Both the position numbers and the translations under genes were made by a program. A stretch of 8,180 nt of DNA, taken from assembly GCA_934700615.1 (NCBI GenBank), contig CAKUXR010000050.1, positions 1-8,180 of the forward strand. The letters are read 5' to 3'. Below the pieces are notes generated by a model that made no database searches, was not told the DNA's origin, and worked only from the letters and a program-made list of their open reading frames with translations. The first letter of the stretch is position 1. Every line of letters begins with the position of its first letter. Of the stretch, positions 1-6,404 are shown piece after piece. This DNA is from an uncultured Bacteroidales bacterium (GTDB lineage Bacteria; Bacteroidota; Bacteroidia; Bacteroidales; UBA932).

Positions 1-16
1 TTTCGTAACGGGATTG

Positions 17-47
17 CAAAGGTAGGCACTTTTTCTGAACCTGCAAA
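17..47 (-). promoter_or_regulatory. Strong Bacteroidota-type promoter firing leftward out of the window
   Basis: Read on the minus strand there is a -33 box TTTG (47 to 44), exactly 19 bp of spacer, then a -7 box TACCTTTG (24 to 17), which matches the TAnnTTTG consensus completely. Spacer length and both boxes fit the known Bacteroides primary-sigma promoter. An A-rich tract lies just upstream (complement of 59-66), as expected for an UP-like element. Transcription would start at about position 8-12 and leave the window at the left edge, so the controlled gene is not visible. Such perfect promoters are common in front of stable RNA or ribosomal genes in this phylum, but that assignment is inference. 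Confidence 0.75.
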
Positions 48-59
48 CTTTTCCTGAAC
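28..59. repeat. Pair of 13-bp direct repeats around the -33 box
   Basis: ACTTTTTCTGAAC (28-40) recurs as ACTTTTCCTGAAC (47-59), 12 of 13 bases identical with a 19-bp period. One copy lies in the spacer of the leftward promoter and the other just upstream of its -33 box. Nearly two helical turns separate them, so both copies present similar faces of the DNA. They may be a regulator site or simply a duplicated promoter segment. Confidence 0.6.
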
Positions 60-230
60 TTTTTTTCACATTTTCTTCATATTACGCTCCTCCTGCATCA
101 TTTTACACCCCTCACTGTCATTGACTTGCACCATTGAAAATTATTTTTTCCGCTCCCGTTTTTATGCGGACGAAGGACGCAAAGAACTGCGATAATACGT
201 TTCATGGCATTGATATACAATGGTTTAAGA
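60..230. other. Non-coding stretch, no gene seen
   Basis: Together with its flanks this is the 304-bp gap left of pgeF. It has no plausible reading frame and no tRNA-like cloverleaf. It is rich in pyrimidine tracts on the plus strand. The only structures are very short: a 4-bp stem of CCGC with GCGG near 150-175 and the 5-bp dyad CATTG/CAATG at 208-222. I assign no function. Confidence 0.5.
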
Positions 231-263
231 TAAAATAAAAATCCACCCTCCGAAGAGGATGGA
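231..263 (-). terminator. Rho-independent terminator of pgeF, with UUCG tetraloop
   Basis: On the minus strand, 42 bp past the pgeF stop codon, the RNA forms a 9-bp stem (UCCAUCCUC with GAGGGUGGA, one U-G wobble) closed by a C(UUCG)G tetraloop. It is followed directly by UUUUUAUUUUA (complement of 231-241). On the plus strand the wobble becomes a C-A mismatch and the loop becomes CGAA, so the element is clearly oriented for leftward transcription. Confidence 0.85.
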
Positions 264-304
264 CCAAAATTTCTGAAAAATATACCTATATTGTATAGAA
301 AATC

Positions 305-997
305 TTACCAACCTATCAATTTAATCGACGACACGATCCTGTCGCATTGGGCACCGTCTCGCCTCGCCGAATAAAAATCAGGAGACTCATAGGTGCAAAT
401 TCCGGCAGTCGCGATATTGGAATCAGCCAAACCGCACTCAACCAGGGTAATTCTGCACACCTGCCACAAATCTATGTGATGCCCTCCGGCCATGCTGCCC
501 TCGATACGTGGACCGCGGAACGACCAGATTTTCTCAACCGGAAAACCTGAAGCCTTGAAAAGCTTTGCCACATCTTCTCCGACCTGAAAACTGTCCGGAC
601 CGATTCCGGGACCGATTACGGCATGTATGTCAGCCGGCTTGGAACCAAATTTCTTAACCATTGCAAGAACAGCCTGCGCGGCAATCTTATTCACAGAACC
701 ACGCCAGCCGCTATGGGCAGCACCGACAACCCTGCGCACAGGGTCATATAAAAGGACCGGGATACAATCAGCCGTCCTGACTCCAATGGCAACTCCGGGA
801 AGATTCGTGACAAGCGCATCGATTCCCTCAAGTTCCTCCTTCGTGTAATCAGGCCTGTCAATGACAGCAACATTGGTAGAATGTGTCTGGTGAGGTTGGA
901 TAACATGATATGGAAGTACAGAATTCTTCCTCGTAGAAAAAGCCTCTACCCCTTCACCCAAATCATACATGAGAAGTTTTTCATTTCCATTTTCCAT
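305..997 (-). CDS. pgeF: PgeF/YfiH family (DUF152) purine nucleoside phosphorylase / peptidoglycan editing factor, compact form
   Basis: A 230-residue cytosolic protein of the Cu-oxidase_4 (DUF152, YfiH) family. Members have been described as polyphenol oxidases, as purine nucleoside phosphorylase/adenosine deaminases, and as editing factors that keep peptidoglycan stems correct. The metal/active-site residues are visible: H39 in QPHQTHS, C78 in RTADCIPVLLYDP, and H95 in GAAHSGWRG. GPGIGPDSFQVG (129-140) and the C-terminal FYSARRDG (208-215) are further family signatures. The N-terminus is unusually short: the STR motif (residues 21-23) runs almost directly into the QPHQTHS segment, without the roughly 40-residue GGVS...SLN region of E. 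coli YfiH. The ATG at 997 is the first good start in frame and no Shine-Dalgarno is seen, which is normal for this phylum. It is monocistronic: its own terminator follows and the upstream esterase has one too. The family call is firm; the physiological role is not settled by sequence. Confidence 0.93.
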   Translation of the reverse strand: MENGNEKLLMYDLGEGVEAFSTRKNSVLPYHVIQPHQTHSTNVAVIDRPDYTKEELEGIDALVTNLPGVAIGVRTADCIPVLLYDPVRRVVGAAHSGWRGSVNKIAAQAVLAMVKKFGSKPADIHAVIGPGIGPDSFQVGEDVAKLFKASGFPVEKIWSFRGPRIEGSMAGGHHIDLWQVCRITLVECGLADSNIATAGICTYESPDFYSARRDGAQCDRIVSSIKLIGW

Positions 998-1095
998 TGT
1001 CAGAATCCGTTTTGTATTTCTATATAAAGTCGGCTACAGTCTTAGGCTTGGTCAATGCTACAGCATACAACTGCCCTTTCTGGCCAAATATTACT

Positions 1096-1127
1096 CAAAT
1101 GTAACAATAAAAAGCCATTCGGAGAAA
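1096..1127 (-). promoter_or_regulatory. Probable pgeF promoter
   Basis: On the minus strand TACATTTG (1103 to 1096) matches the -7 consensus TAnnTTTG fully. Twenty base pairs upstream is TTTC (1127 to 1124), three of four to the -33 TTTG. It lies between the esterase terminator and pgeF, so it would give pgeF its own transcript. The leader would be about 90 nt, long for a housekeeping gene, and starts with an overlapping second near-match (complement of CAAATATT at 1086-1093). Confidence 0.5.
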
Positions 1128-1226
1128 TTCTTTCGACATTTTTCCACCAACGCCGCACAATATTTGACAATGTCATTGGCACGAAACTTCCGGTTCCCCT
1201 CGTAAACAGTTGAGCAGCACATATCT

Positions 1227-1262
1227 GAAGAAGAAAAGCCAGCCTCCGTGAAAGAGACTGGC
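1227..1262 (-). terminator. Rho-independent terminator of the esterase gene
   Basis: About 45 bp past the esterase stop, the minus strand reads GCCAG-T-CTC, a loop, then GAG-G-CTGGC (1262 to 1238). This is a stem of five plus three pairs with a U-G wobble between them. A U-rich run, UUUUCUUCUUC (complement of 1227-1237), follows. On the plus strand the wobble becomes a C-A mismatch and no T-run follows, so it serves leftward transcription. Confidence 0.75.
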
Positions 1263-1307
1263 ATAATTGACTTGTTGATTTCCGCCCAAAATGAGCGAGA
1301 AACAGGA

Positions 1308-2435
1308 TTATTTGAAAAGAAGACGCGCGAAAGTATTGAGATAGAGTCTCCAGTTTCTCCACTCGTGGCCATGGTCATTCACAAAATAAGTGTGCTCGAG
1401 GCCGGCCTCCGTAAGTGTCGCATCCAGTTTGTTGCTGCCCTCGAAGAGGAAATCAGCATTGCCGCATCCGATCCAGTAAAGCTTGACACCGGCATTCTTG
1501 AGTCTGGTAGCCTGCTCCACTGACATTGACCCAGCTGCAGAAAGAGGACAAATCCAGTCAAACATTTCAGGATAGGTCAATGATGCTGAAATGGTATGTC
1601 CGCCGCCCATTGACAATCCTGCTATCGCGCGTGATTCAGGCTTCGCAATAACTCTGAAATTCTTTTCAATGAAAGGAACGATTTCCTCGCAGAGGCTCTT
1701 AACATAGATTCCCACATATGCCGGATCCCTGAAATTGATATCCTTCACAGGAAGATTGAGGGTGCACGCAGCCTGCTGTCCCGGATTTCCGTTAGGCATC
1801 ACCACAATCATAGGCTCAGCAAGTCCCTTTTCAATGAGATTATCAAGAATCTGTGCGGCACGTCCCATTGAAGTCCATGCCTCCTCATCTCCACCGCCAC
1901 CGTGAAGAAGATAGAGTACCGGGTACTTCACCTTCTTGTTCACTTCGTAACCATAAGGAGTATAGACAGTCAGTCTTCGGTTAAGTCCCAACACCTCGCT
2001 GTCATACCACATATGGGTAACCGTGCCGCGCTGGTTTGCTTCCTTATAATTCTCAGATCTTTCACCATCGATCAGCAACATGCTGAGATAAGTGACACCA
2101 TCCCTCTGCATGAGGACGTTGTTCGGGTCATTGACAGCTGTGCCGTCAACAATGAATCTATATGTATAGATTTCCGGTTCCGGAGCCGCTACCTTTACAG
2201 ACCAGACGTTTTCCGGTCCCCTTTTCATGTCGATCTTTCCAGAATATCCCGGCAGCCAAGACCCATACAGGCTGACTGTTGTGGCATAGTCGGCTTTCAG
2301 ACGGAAAGTGACGCTGTCGTTCTGGATTTCAGGAGAAACAATAGGTTTGCGTCCGAATCTGAAGTTCGAAAGTTCCTGCGCCTGCGCAGATACTGCTACA
2401 GCAACTGCGGCGAGAATTGTCAATGTTTTTTTCAT
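1308..2435 (-). CDS. Secreted CE1-type esterase (feruloyl/acetylxylan esterase-like) with N-terminal Ig-like (E-set) module
   Basis: The 375-residue product starts with a signal peptide (residues 1-19, cleavage probably after SAQA, before QE), so it is exported, likely to the periplasm; there is no lipobox. Residues about 30-120 form a CBM48/E-set-like beta-sandwich that includes GSWLPGYSG and a YTYRFIVDG segment. Residues about 140-375 are an alpha/beta-hydrolase of the esterase D / CE1 group. The oxyanion segment is LLHGGGGDEEAW (176-187), the nucleophile elbow is GLSMGG with S275, the likely acid is D328 in GCGNADFLF, and the histidine is H357 in DHGHEWRNW. This architecture is typical of Bacteroidales enzymes that remove ferulate or acetate from plant cell-wall xylan, but enterochelin-esterase-like relatives look similar, so the substrate is inferred. 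No SusC/SusD pair or glycoside hydrolase is in the window. It is monocistronic with its own terminator. The ATG at 2435 is supported by the signal peptide. Sure of fold and class, not of substrate. Confidence 0.88.
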   Translation of the reverse strand: MKKTLTILAAVAVAVSAQAQELSNFRFGRKPIVSPEIQNDSVTFRLKADYATTVSLYGSWLPGYSGKIDMKRGPENVWSVKVAAPEPEIYTYRFIVDGTAVNDPNNVLMQRDGVTYLSMLLIDGERSENYKEANQRGTVTHMWYDSEVLGLNRRLTVYTPYGYEVNKKVKYPVLYLLHGGGGDEEAWTSMGRAAQILDNLIEKGLAEPMIVVMPNGNPGQQAACTLNLPVKDINFRDPAYVGIYVKSLCEEIVPFIEKNFRVIAKPESRAIAGLSMGGGHTISASLTYPEMFDWICPLSAAGSMSVEQATRLKNAGVKLYWIGCGNADFLFEGSNKLDATLTEAGLEHTYFVNDHGHEWRNWRLYLNTFARLLFK

Positions 2436-2611
2436 CTTATAAATTGGTTTTGTGTTTCAGCGTTATCTGTGTTATCCGTAGCCGCCCAAGCCCTCCAGTC
2501 AAGAAAGAATCGGGCAGAAACAATCATTAGACGCATATCAAACGAAATGGTTTAATGACAGAGCATGAAATTACAAAAAAAAATTTCAGTCCTTACAAAT
2601 GCGAAAAAATA

Positions 2612-2643
2612 TTGTTTCTTTAAAGTTTAAATCACTATATTTA
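2612..2643 (+). promoter_or_regulatory. Candidate promoter of the lipoprotein operon
   Basis: TTG (2612-2614), 21 bp, then TATATTTA (2636-2643), which is seven of eight to TAnnTTTG. The start would fall near 2650, giving a leader of about 38 nt. That leader contains a short hairpin (AATCG 2657-2661 with CGATT 2667-2671) ending 16 nt before the ATG. The spacer carries two TTTAAA words 7 bp apart (2619-2624 and 2626-2631). The match is imperfect, so the call is tentative. I found no equally convincing site for the divergent esterase in the same 252-bp gap. Confidence 0.4.
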
Positions 2644-2687
2644 CGGAAACGAACTCAATCGGTAAACGATTAAACTAACAATAGATT

Positions 2688-3779
2688 ATGAAAGCAATCA
2701 AATTCATCACCGCGCTCTGCGGTGTCGCGGCATCAGTGTGCTGCTGCGGCGAAAAGGACAATCCGGAAGAGACCGTAACTGTAAACAGTATAACACTCAG
2801 CTCTACCAATGTAAGTCTCGAAGTCGGCGAGGAATTGACGTTACAGGCAACATTCTCTCCTGCCGAAGCCGTAGTGGGCACGGTGGTATGGGCATCTTCC
2901 GACGACAATGTAGCATCTGTTTCCCAGGAAGGCAAAATCAGCGCCTTGACCCCTGGTGAAGCCACAATATCAGTAGCGACAGGAGACGTAAAAGCCGAAT
3001 GCGAAGTTACAGTAACGAAGAAAATAATAAAGGTGGAAACAATAACACTCAGTGCTACCAATGTCACTATGGCTCCTGGCGATGAAACAGTGTTGCAGGC
3101 AACATTCACTCCTGAAGACGCAGATTTGAGTTCTGTCGTCTGGTCATCATCCGCAGAGGGAGTCGCTACCGTTTCCCAGGAAGGCAGAGTCAATGCCATA
3201 GCTGAAGGACAGGCGACCATAACCGTAACGGCAGGTGAAGTCAAGGCAGAATGCATAGTTACAGTAGAGATACCGGCCAAAGAATGGGCAGTGGGAGATT
3301 ACTATGAGGTCGGTTCCGTAAAAGGTGTCGTTGTCTGGGTAGATGAAAGTAAAACTCACGGAAAGATCATTTCTCTCGATGAAACAGTGAGTCTCTGGTC
3401 TACCAATGACGGGATTACCGGAGCACAGAGCGAGACTGACGGAAAAGCAAACACTGATAAAGTAAATGATCTCAATGCTGGTTTTACTGCATTCCCTTCA
3501 TTCAAATGGTGCGTTGAACACGGCGAAGGATGGTACTTCCCTGCCATCTCCGAAGTGAAGTGCTTCCTGTCTGCTGAACCACTTGTCAAGCAAACACTTG
3601 CAGAACATGGCGGAACAGCAATCGGCAGTTATTACTGGTCCTCTACGGAAAGCGAGAACGAGCCGGAGACGTCCGCCCTCTGGGGATATGGATACAAAGG
3701 AAATAATGTCTCAAGCGACAGTGATTTCAAGACAAATCCTGAGGACGATACTTTCGTACGCGCAATGTTCGAATTCTAA
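2688..3779 (+). CDS. Surface lipoprotein with two Big_2 Ig-like domains and a DUF1566/Lcl-like C-terminal domain
   Basis: A 363-residue predicted lipoprotein. The N-terminus is basic then hydrophobic and ends in three consecutive cysteines (C18-C20). The following GEKDNPEE is rich in acidic residues, resembling the Bacteroidota lipoprotein export signal that sends proteins to the cell surface. Residues about 31-110 and 115-193 are tandem bacterial Ig-like group 2 domains, each with a VGEELTLQATFSP-type strand, a VVW(A/S)SS motif, and a VSQEG(K/R) turn. Residues about 198-363 look like the DUF1566/Lcl-type domain common in Bacteroides lipoproteins: GWYFPAISEV (281-290), YYWSSTES (315-322), and a C-terminal VRAMFEF. 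Lcl relatives are linked to adhesion or matrix formation; here ligand and role are unknown. It is first in an operon with the next gene, only 6 bp away with no terminator between. The ATG at 2688 is the only start that keeps the signal peptide. The exact lipidated cysteine is unclear because the residue before C18 is valine. Confidence 0.85.
   Translation: MKAIKFITALCGVAASVCCCGEKDNPEETVTVNSITLSSTNVSLEVGEELTLQATFSPAEAVVGTVVWASSDDNVASVSQEGKISALTPGEATISVATGDVKAECEVTVTKKIIKVETITLSATNVTMAPGDETVLQATFTPEDADLSSVVWSSSAEGVATVSQEGRVNAIAEGQATITVTAGEVKAECIVTVEIPAKEWAVGDYYEVGSVKGVVVWVDESKTHGKIISLDETVSLWSTNDGITGAQSETDGKANTDKVNDLNAGFTAFPSFKWCVEHGEGWYFPAISEVKCFLSAEPLVKQTLAEHGGTAIGSYYWSSTESENEPETSALWGYGYKGNNVSSDSDFKTNPEDDTFVRAMFEF
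2784..3266 (+). repeat. Internal tandem repeat encoding the two Big_2 domains, period 252 bp
   Basis: The coding DNA repeats with a period of 252 bp (84 codons). Examples are ATAACACTCAG at 2790 and 3042, and the identical 15-mer GTTTCCCAGGAAGGC at 2919-2933 and 3171-3185. Outside such islands the copies have diverged in both DNA and protein, so this is an older domain duplication rather than a recent one. Confidence 0.8.
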
Positions 3780-3785
3780 TTTCCC

Positions 3786-5309
3786 ATGATAGGCATCATA
3801 AAACATATCATACATACTGCCAAGGTCACGATAGCCTTGGCAGTTTCGGTTTCAGTCGCGCTATCCTGCGACAAGGCGCAAACGAAGACACCCGAGCATG
3901 ATCCGGACCTGCCTGAAGAACCGGCGGCATTCAAGATAAAGGTGTCCGACATCACGACCTGGTCCACAAAACTCGAGATCACACCCCTGGACGGCACTGC
4001 TCCATATTATTATGGCGTAATCTCCATGAAGGATTATGAGGCATTGAAAACAGACGAGGCACTGATCAACTCTGCGATAGAGCACCTGCAAGAGGTGGCT
4101 TCACTATATGGAACTGATTATACAGCAATTGCCAAGTCCAAATCTTCAGCCGGAGCAGTCTCAGTCGTGAAAGACGGGCTTACAAGCGAAACGGACTACT
4201 TCGCATATGCATTTGCTTTCAACGATGATTATCTTGGAGGGAACTCATTGGTAAAGACCGCATTCCATACTGAAACAGTACAAAGAGCGGAGTGTTCTTT
4301 CAGCATTGACATAACAAATGTCGGGTCTGCGTCAGCAATCATTTCGGTAAATCCGACAAATAACGAGTGCTATTATTTCTGCGATTTCGTAACAGCCGAA
4401 GAATATGACAACTACGGAGGTGACGATGGCATTATCCAAGCAAACGCGGAACTTATACGAAGTGCCATACAGATATATGAGATGGCAGGATACGACAAGT
4501 CAGTGACAGATTTCCTGGAGAAAGGCAATTACAGATACGAGTGCACCAAATTGAAAGCGGAAACGGATTATGTGGTTTTCGCCTTTGGCATGGACCCGTC
4601 ATGCAAAGGCACAACCGATGTGACGAAAAAGACGTTTACCACCACTTCTGAAGGACAGTCGTCATTGACCTTCACTACAGATCTTTACGATCTGAAGTTC
4701 AACGGAGCCAGGATTGCTTTCACTCCATCCAATGATGAGGAGACATTTTTCACTGACTGCATGGACTATGAAACTTTCTCCGGATTCAAATCCGACAAAG
4801 AGTTGACCGACTGGGTAATAGCGGAGGCGGGAAATTCGATGTCATCGTTACTTTCCAAGGGCTATCACGTGGTGGATGCTTCAGGACTGCTTGTTTCCAA
4901 GACAAAATATGTAGCTTACGCTTTCGGCTTCAACGGAGGAGCTGCTACCACAAGTGTCACTAAAGTGGATTTCACCACGCCTGAGATGCCGACCGGCTCA
5001 AGTGCTAGTGTCAGCATATCATATGAAACAGTAGATGCCGGCATTTACAATCCGTCATACGAAGGAAAGAAGGCCGTAAAACTGACAATTGAGCCATCTG
5101 TATCAGCACAGCATTGGTTCGTCGGCACTTACAGCAGTCTGGACGGCTATTCTGACTACGATACGATAGAAGGCTTGCAGATGAAAGGCTATAAGGACAA
5201 AAAAGAGCTTGCCTTCATCAAAGAAGACGGCAAGCAATATACAGTCGCAGCTGTAGCGGTCGATTCCTCGGGGATAGCCGGTCCGCTTGTGAAAATCCCG
5301 ATAAAATGA
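3786..5309 (+). CDS. Surface lipoprotein made of four FN3-like repeats with helical insertions; function unknown
   Basis: A 507-residue predicted lipoprotein. Residues 1-27 are a signal peptide ending in VALSC, with C28 the likely lipidated residue. The acidic stretch at 37-45 follows. The rest is four repeats of about 103-120 residues (about 47-165, 168-287, 293-398, 405-507). Each opens with a beta segment such as FKIKVSDITTWSTKLEITP and continues with a YY/FF strand and an acidic helical insertion (for example TAEEYDNY, 203-210). Each then has a hallmark strand: SETDYFAYAFAFN (134-146), AETDYVVFAFGMD (258-270), SKTKYVAYAFGFN (371-383). Repeats 1-3 close with an xFxT strand; repeat 4 is the most divergent and lacks the acidic insertion. 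This layout recurs in Bacteroidales surface lipoproteins without known function. I see no catalytic motif. It is the second gene of the operon, 6 bp after the preceding stop, with no Shine-Dalgarno, so translation may be coupled. A strong terminator follows. Structural or binding roles are inference. Confidence 0.82.
   Translation: MIGIIKHIIHTAKVTIALAVSVSVALSCDKAQTKTPEHDPDLPEEPAAFKIKVSDITTWSTKLEITPLDGTAPYYYGVISMKDYEALKTDEALINSAIEHLQEVASLYGTDYTAIAKSKSSAGAVSVVKDGLTSETDYFAYAFAFNDDYLGGNSLVKTAFHTETVQRAECSFSIDITNVGSASAIISVNPTNNECYYFCDFVTAEEYDNYGGDDGIIQANAELIRSAIQIYEMAGYDKSVTDFLEKGNYRYECTKLKAETDYVVFAFGMDPSCKGTTDVTKKTFTTTSEGQSSLTFTTDLYDLKFNGARIAFTPSNDEETFFTDCMDYETFSGFKSDKELTDWVIAEAGNSMSSLLSKGYHVVDASGLLVSKTKYVAYAFGFNGGAATTSVTKVDFTTPEMPTGSSASVSISYETVDAGIYNPSYEGKKAVKLTIEPSVSAQHWFVGTYSSLDGYSDYDTIEGLQMKGYKDKKELAFIKEDGKQYTVAAVAVDSSGIAGPLVKIPIK
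3924..5306 (+). repeat. Four divergent protein-level repeats in the second lipoprotein
   Basis: The repeat units lie at about 3924-4280, 4287-4646, 4662-4979 and 4998-5306. They share pattern rather than DNA identity: a central TDY/TKY-x-x-(Y/F)AF-x-(F/M)(N/D) strand and an F(H/T)T closing strand. Helical insertion length and cysteine content differ; unit 2 has C170, C195, C199, C253 and C273. The lack of nucleotide identity suggests old duplications under selection for divergence or binding specificity. Confidence 0.65.
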
Positions 5310-5350
5310 TTCTTGTCAATGTTACTTGACGGGATAAGGCACAAACTGAA

Positions 5351-5388
5351 AAAAGTGGGACGTCTTCGCTTGGAGACATCCCACTTTT
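5351..5388. terminator. Bidirectional terminator between the lipoprotein operon and tdh
   Basis: AAAAGTGGGA (5351-5360) pairs perfectly with TCCCACTTTT (5379-5388). Inside are one mismatch (C-A on plus, U-G wobble on minus) and a second stem, GTCT/AGAC. The arms end in A and T runs, so either strand gives a GC-rich stem followed by U residues. It lies 41 bp after the lipoprotein stop on the plus strand and 18 bp after the tdh stop on the minus strand, in the convergent gap. Confidence 0.9.
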
Positions 5389-5406
5389 GTATGTTGGCGG
5401 CCTGGA

Positions 5407-6363
5407 CTATTTGAGGAGTCTGGCGCGGAGCTTGGCAATCATATCTTTTGTCATTGACTCGAGATCGTACTCTGGCTTCCAGTCCCACTCTGCGCGTGCG
5501 CAAGAGTCATCCATGCTGTCTGGCCAGCTGTCTGCGATGCTCTGCTTGAGAGGATCAGGGTTGTAAACCATTTCGAAAGCAGGAATCTCCTTCTTGATGG
5601 CTGCGTAAATGGTCTCAGGAGCGAAACTCATTGACGCAATGTTGAATGCATTGCGATGGATAAGTCTCGTCGGGTCAGCCTCCATAAGATTGATTGCACC
5701 ATTCAATGCGTCAGGCATATACATCATATCCATGAGGGTTCCCGCTTTGATTGGGCAAACGAATTGCTCGCCACGGACAGCTGAATAATAGATATCCACC
5801 GCATAGTCAGTGGTACCGCCGCCAGGAAGGGTAACATTGGAAATAAGACCGGGGAAACGTACTGCTCTGGTATCGACTCCGTACTTGTGGAAATAGTAGT
5901 CGCTGAGGAGTTCGGTGGTCACCTTGGACACGCCATACATGGTCTGAGGGCGCTGGATGGTGTCCTGAGGTGTGCCGACATGAGGAGTGGACGGTCCGAA
6001 AGAGCCGATGGAACTAGGTGTGAACACTGCACATCCGTTCTCTCTGGCAACCTCCAGCACATTCCAGAGGCCATCAATGCCGATTTTCCATGCGAGTTTC
6101 GGCTTGGACTCGGCAACAACTGAAAGAAGAGCGGCAAGGTTGTAGATCGTATCAATGTGATACTTTTTGACCGCAGCCGCAATCATCTCACCGTCAGTTA
6201 CATCGACAATTTCTGATGGTCCTGATTCCTTCAATTCACCCTTAGGTTCGCTACCGATGATGTAGCCTGCCACGACATGGTCATTGCCATATCTTCTGCG
6301 AAGTTCCATTGTGAGTTCAGAACCGATCTGTCCTGTAGCTCCGATTATGAGAATGTTCTTCAT
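5407..6363 (-). CDS. tdh: L-threonine 3-dehydrogenase, short-chain (GalE-like extended SDR) type
   Basis: Oxidises L-threonine with NAD+ to 2-amino-3-ketobutyrate in the cytoplasm; the divergent neighbour kbl encodes the enzyme that uses this product. The 318-residue protein is an extended SDR. It has the NAD-binding GATGQIG (8-14) right at the N-terminus, D68 region IDTIYNLAALLS (70-81), SSIGSFGPSTP (117-127), and the catalytic YGVSK with Y143 and K147. Its length is close to the 312-residue Flavobacterium frigidimaris type enzyme; this family is unrelated to the zinc-dependent Tdh of E. coli. I choose the ATG at 6363. The frame stays open to a GTG at 6405, but that GTG overlaps a perfect -7 promoter box, and the 14 extra residues would sit before the usual SDR first strand. 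It ends at TAG, 18 bp before the bidirectional terminator. Other NAD-dependent epimerases share the fold; the kbl neighbour makes threonine dehydrogenase by far the best call. Confidence 0.92.
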   Translation of the reverse strand: MKNILIIGATGQIGSELTMELRRRYGNDHVVAGYIIGSEPKGELKESGPSEIVDVTDGEMIAAAVKKYHIDTIYNLAALLSVVAESKPKLAWKIGIDGLWNVLEVARENGCAVFTPSSIGSFGPSTPHVGTPQDTIQRPQTMYGVSKVTTELLSDYYFHKYGVDTRAVRFPGLISNVTLPGGGTTDYAVDIYYSAVRGEQFVCPIKAGTLMDMMYMPDALNGAINLMEADPTRLIHRNAFNIASMSFAPETIYAAIKKEIPAFEMVYNPDPLKQSIADSWPDSMDDSCARAEWDWKPEYDLESMTKDMIAKLRARLLK

Positions 6364-6404
6364 ATTGATGCTATGCTTTCTTATTGTTTTATTGTTTAGC
6401 GTCA

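Noticed and set aside
208..222. Dyad CATTG-ATATA-CAATG near the pgeF terminator
   Set aside because: Five-base arms in A/T-rich DNA are expected by chance and no promoter element is adjacent.
1042..1362. 106-codon minus-strand frame between the esterase and pgeF
   Set aside because: It overlaps the esterase 3' end in another frame and runs through the esterase terminator; there is no family similarity and no start context.
1902..2555. 217-codon open frame on the plus strand opposite the esterase gene
   Set aside because: It lies antisense to a well-supported esterase and its translation shows no recognisable domain or signal; it extends into the divergent promoter gap only because stops are absent by chance.
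2574..2599. Possible leftward promoter for the esterase (CAAAAAAA as -7 complement with CAAA upstream)
   Set aside because: The spacer would be only 14 bp, too short for the 19-21 bp of this promoter class, and the -7 match lies in a poly-A run.
2675..3280. 201-codon open frame on the minus strand opposite the first lipoprotein
   Set aside because: Its low-complexity Ser/Thr/Val/Ala translation is the mirror of the Big_2 repeats and it has no promoter; the plus-strand gene has clear domains.
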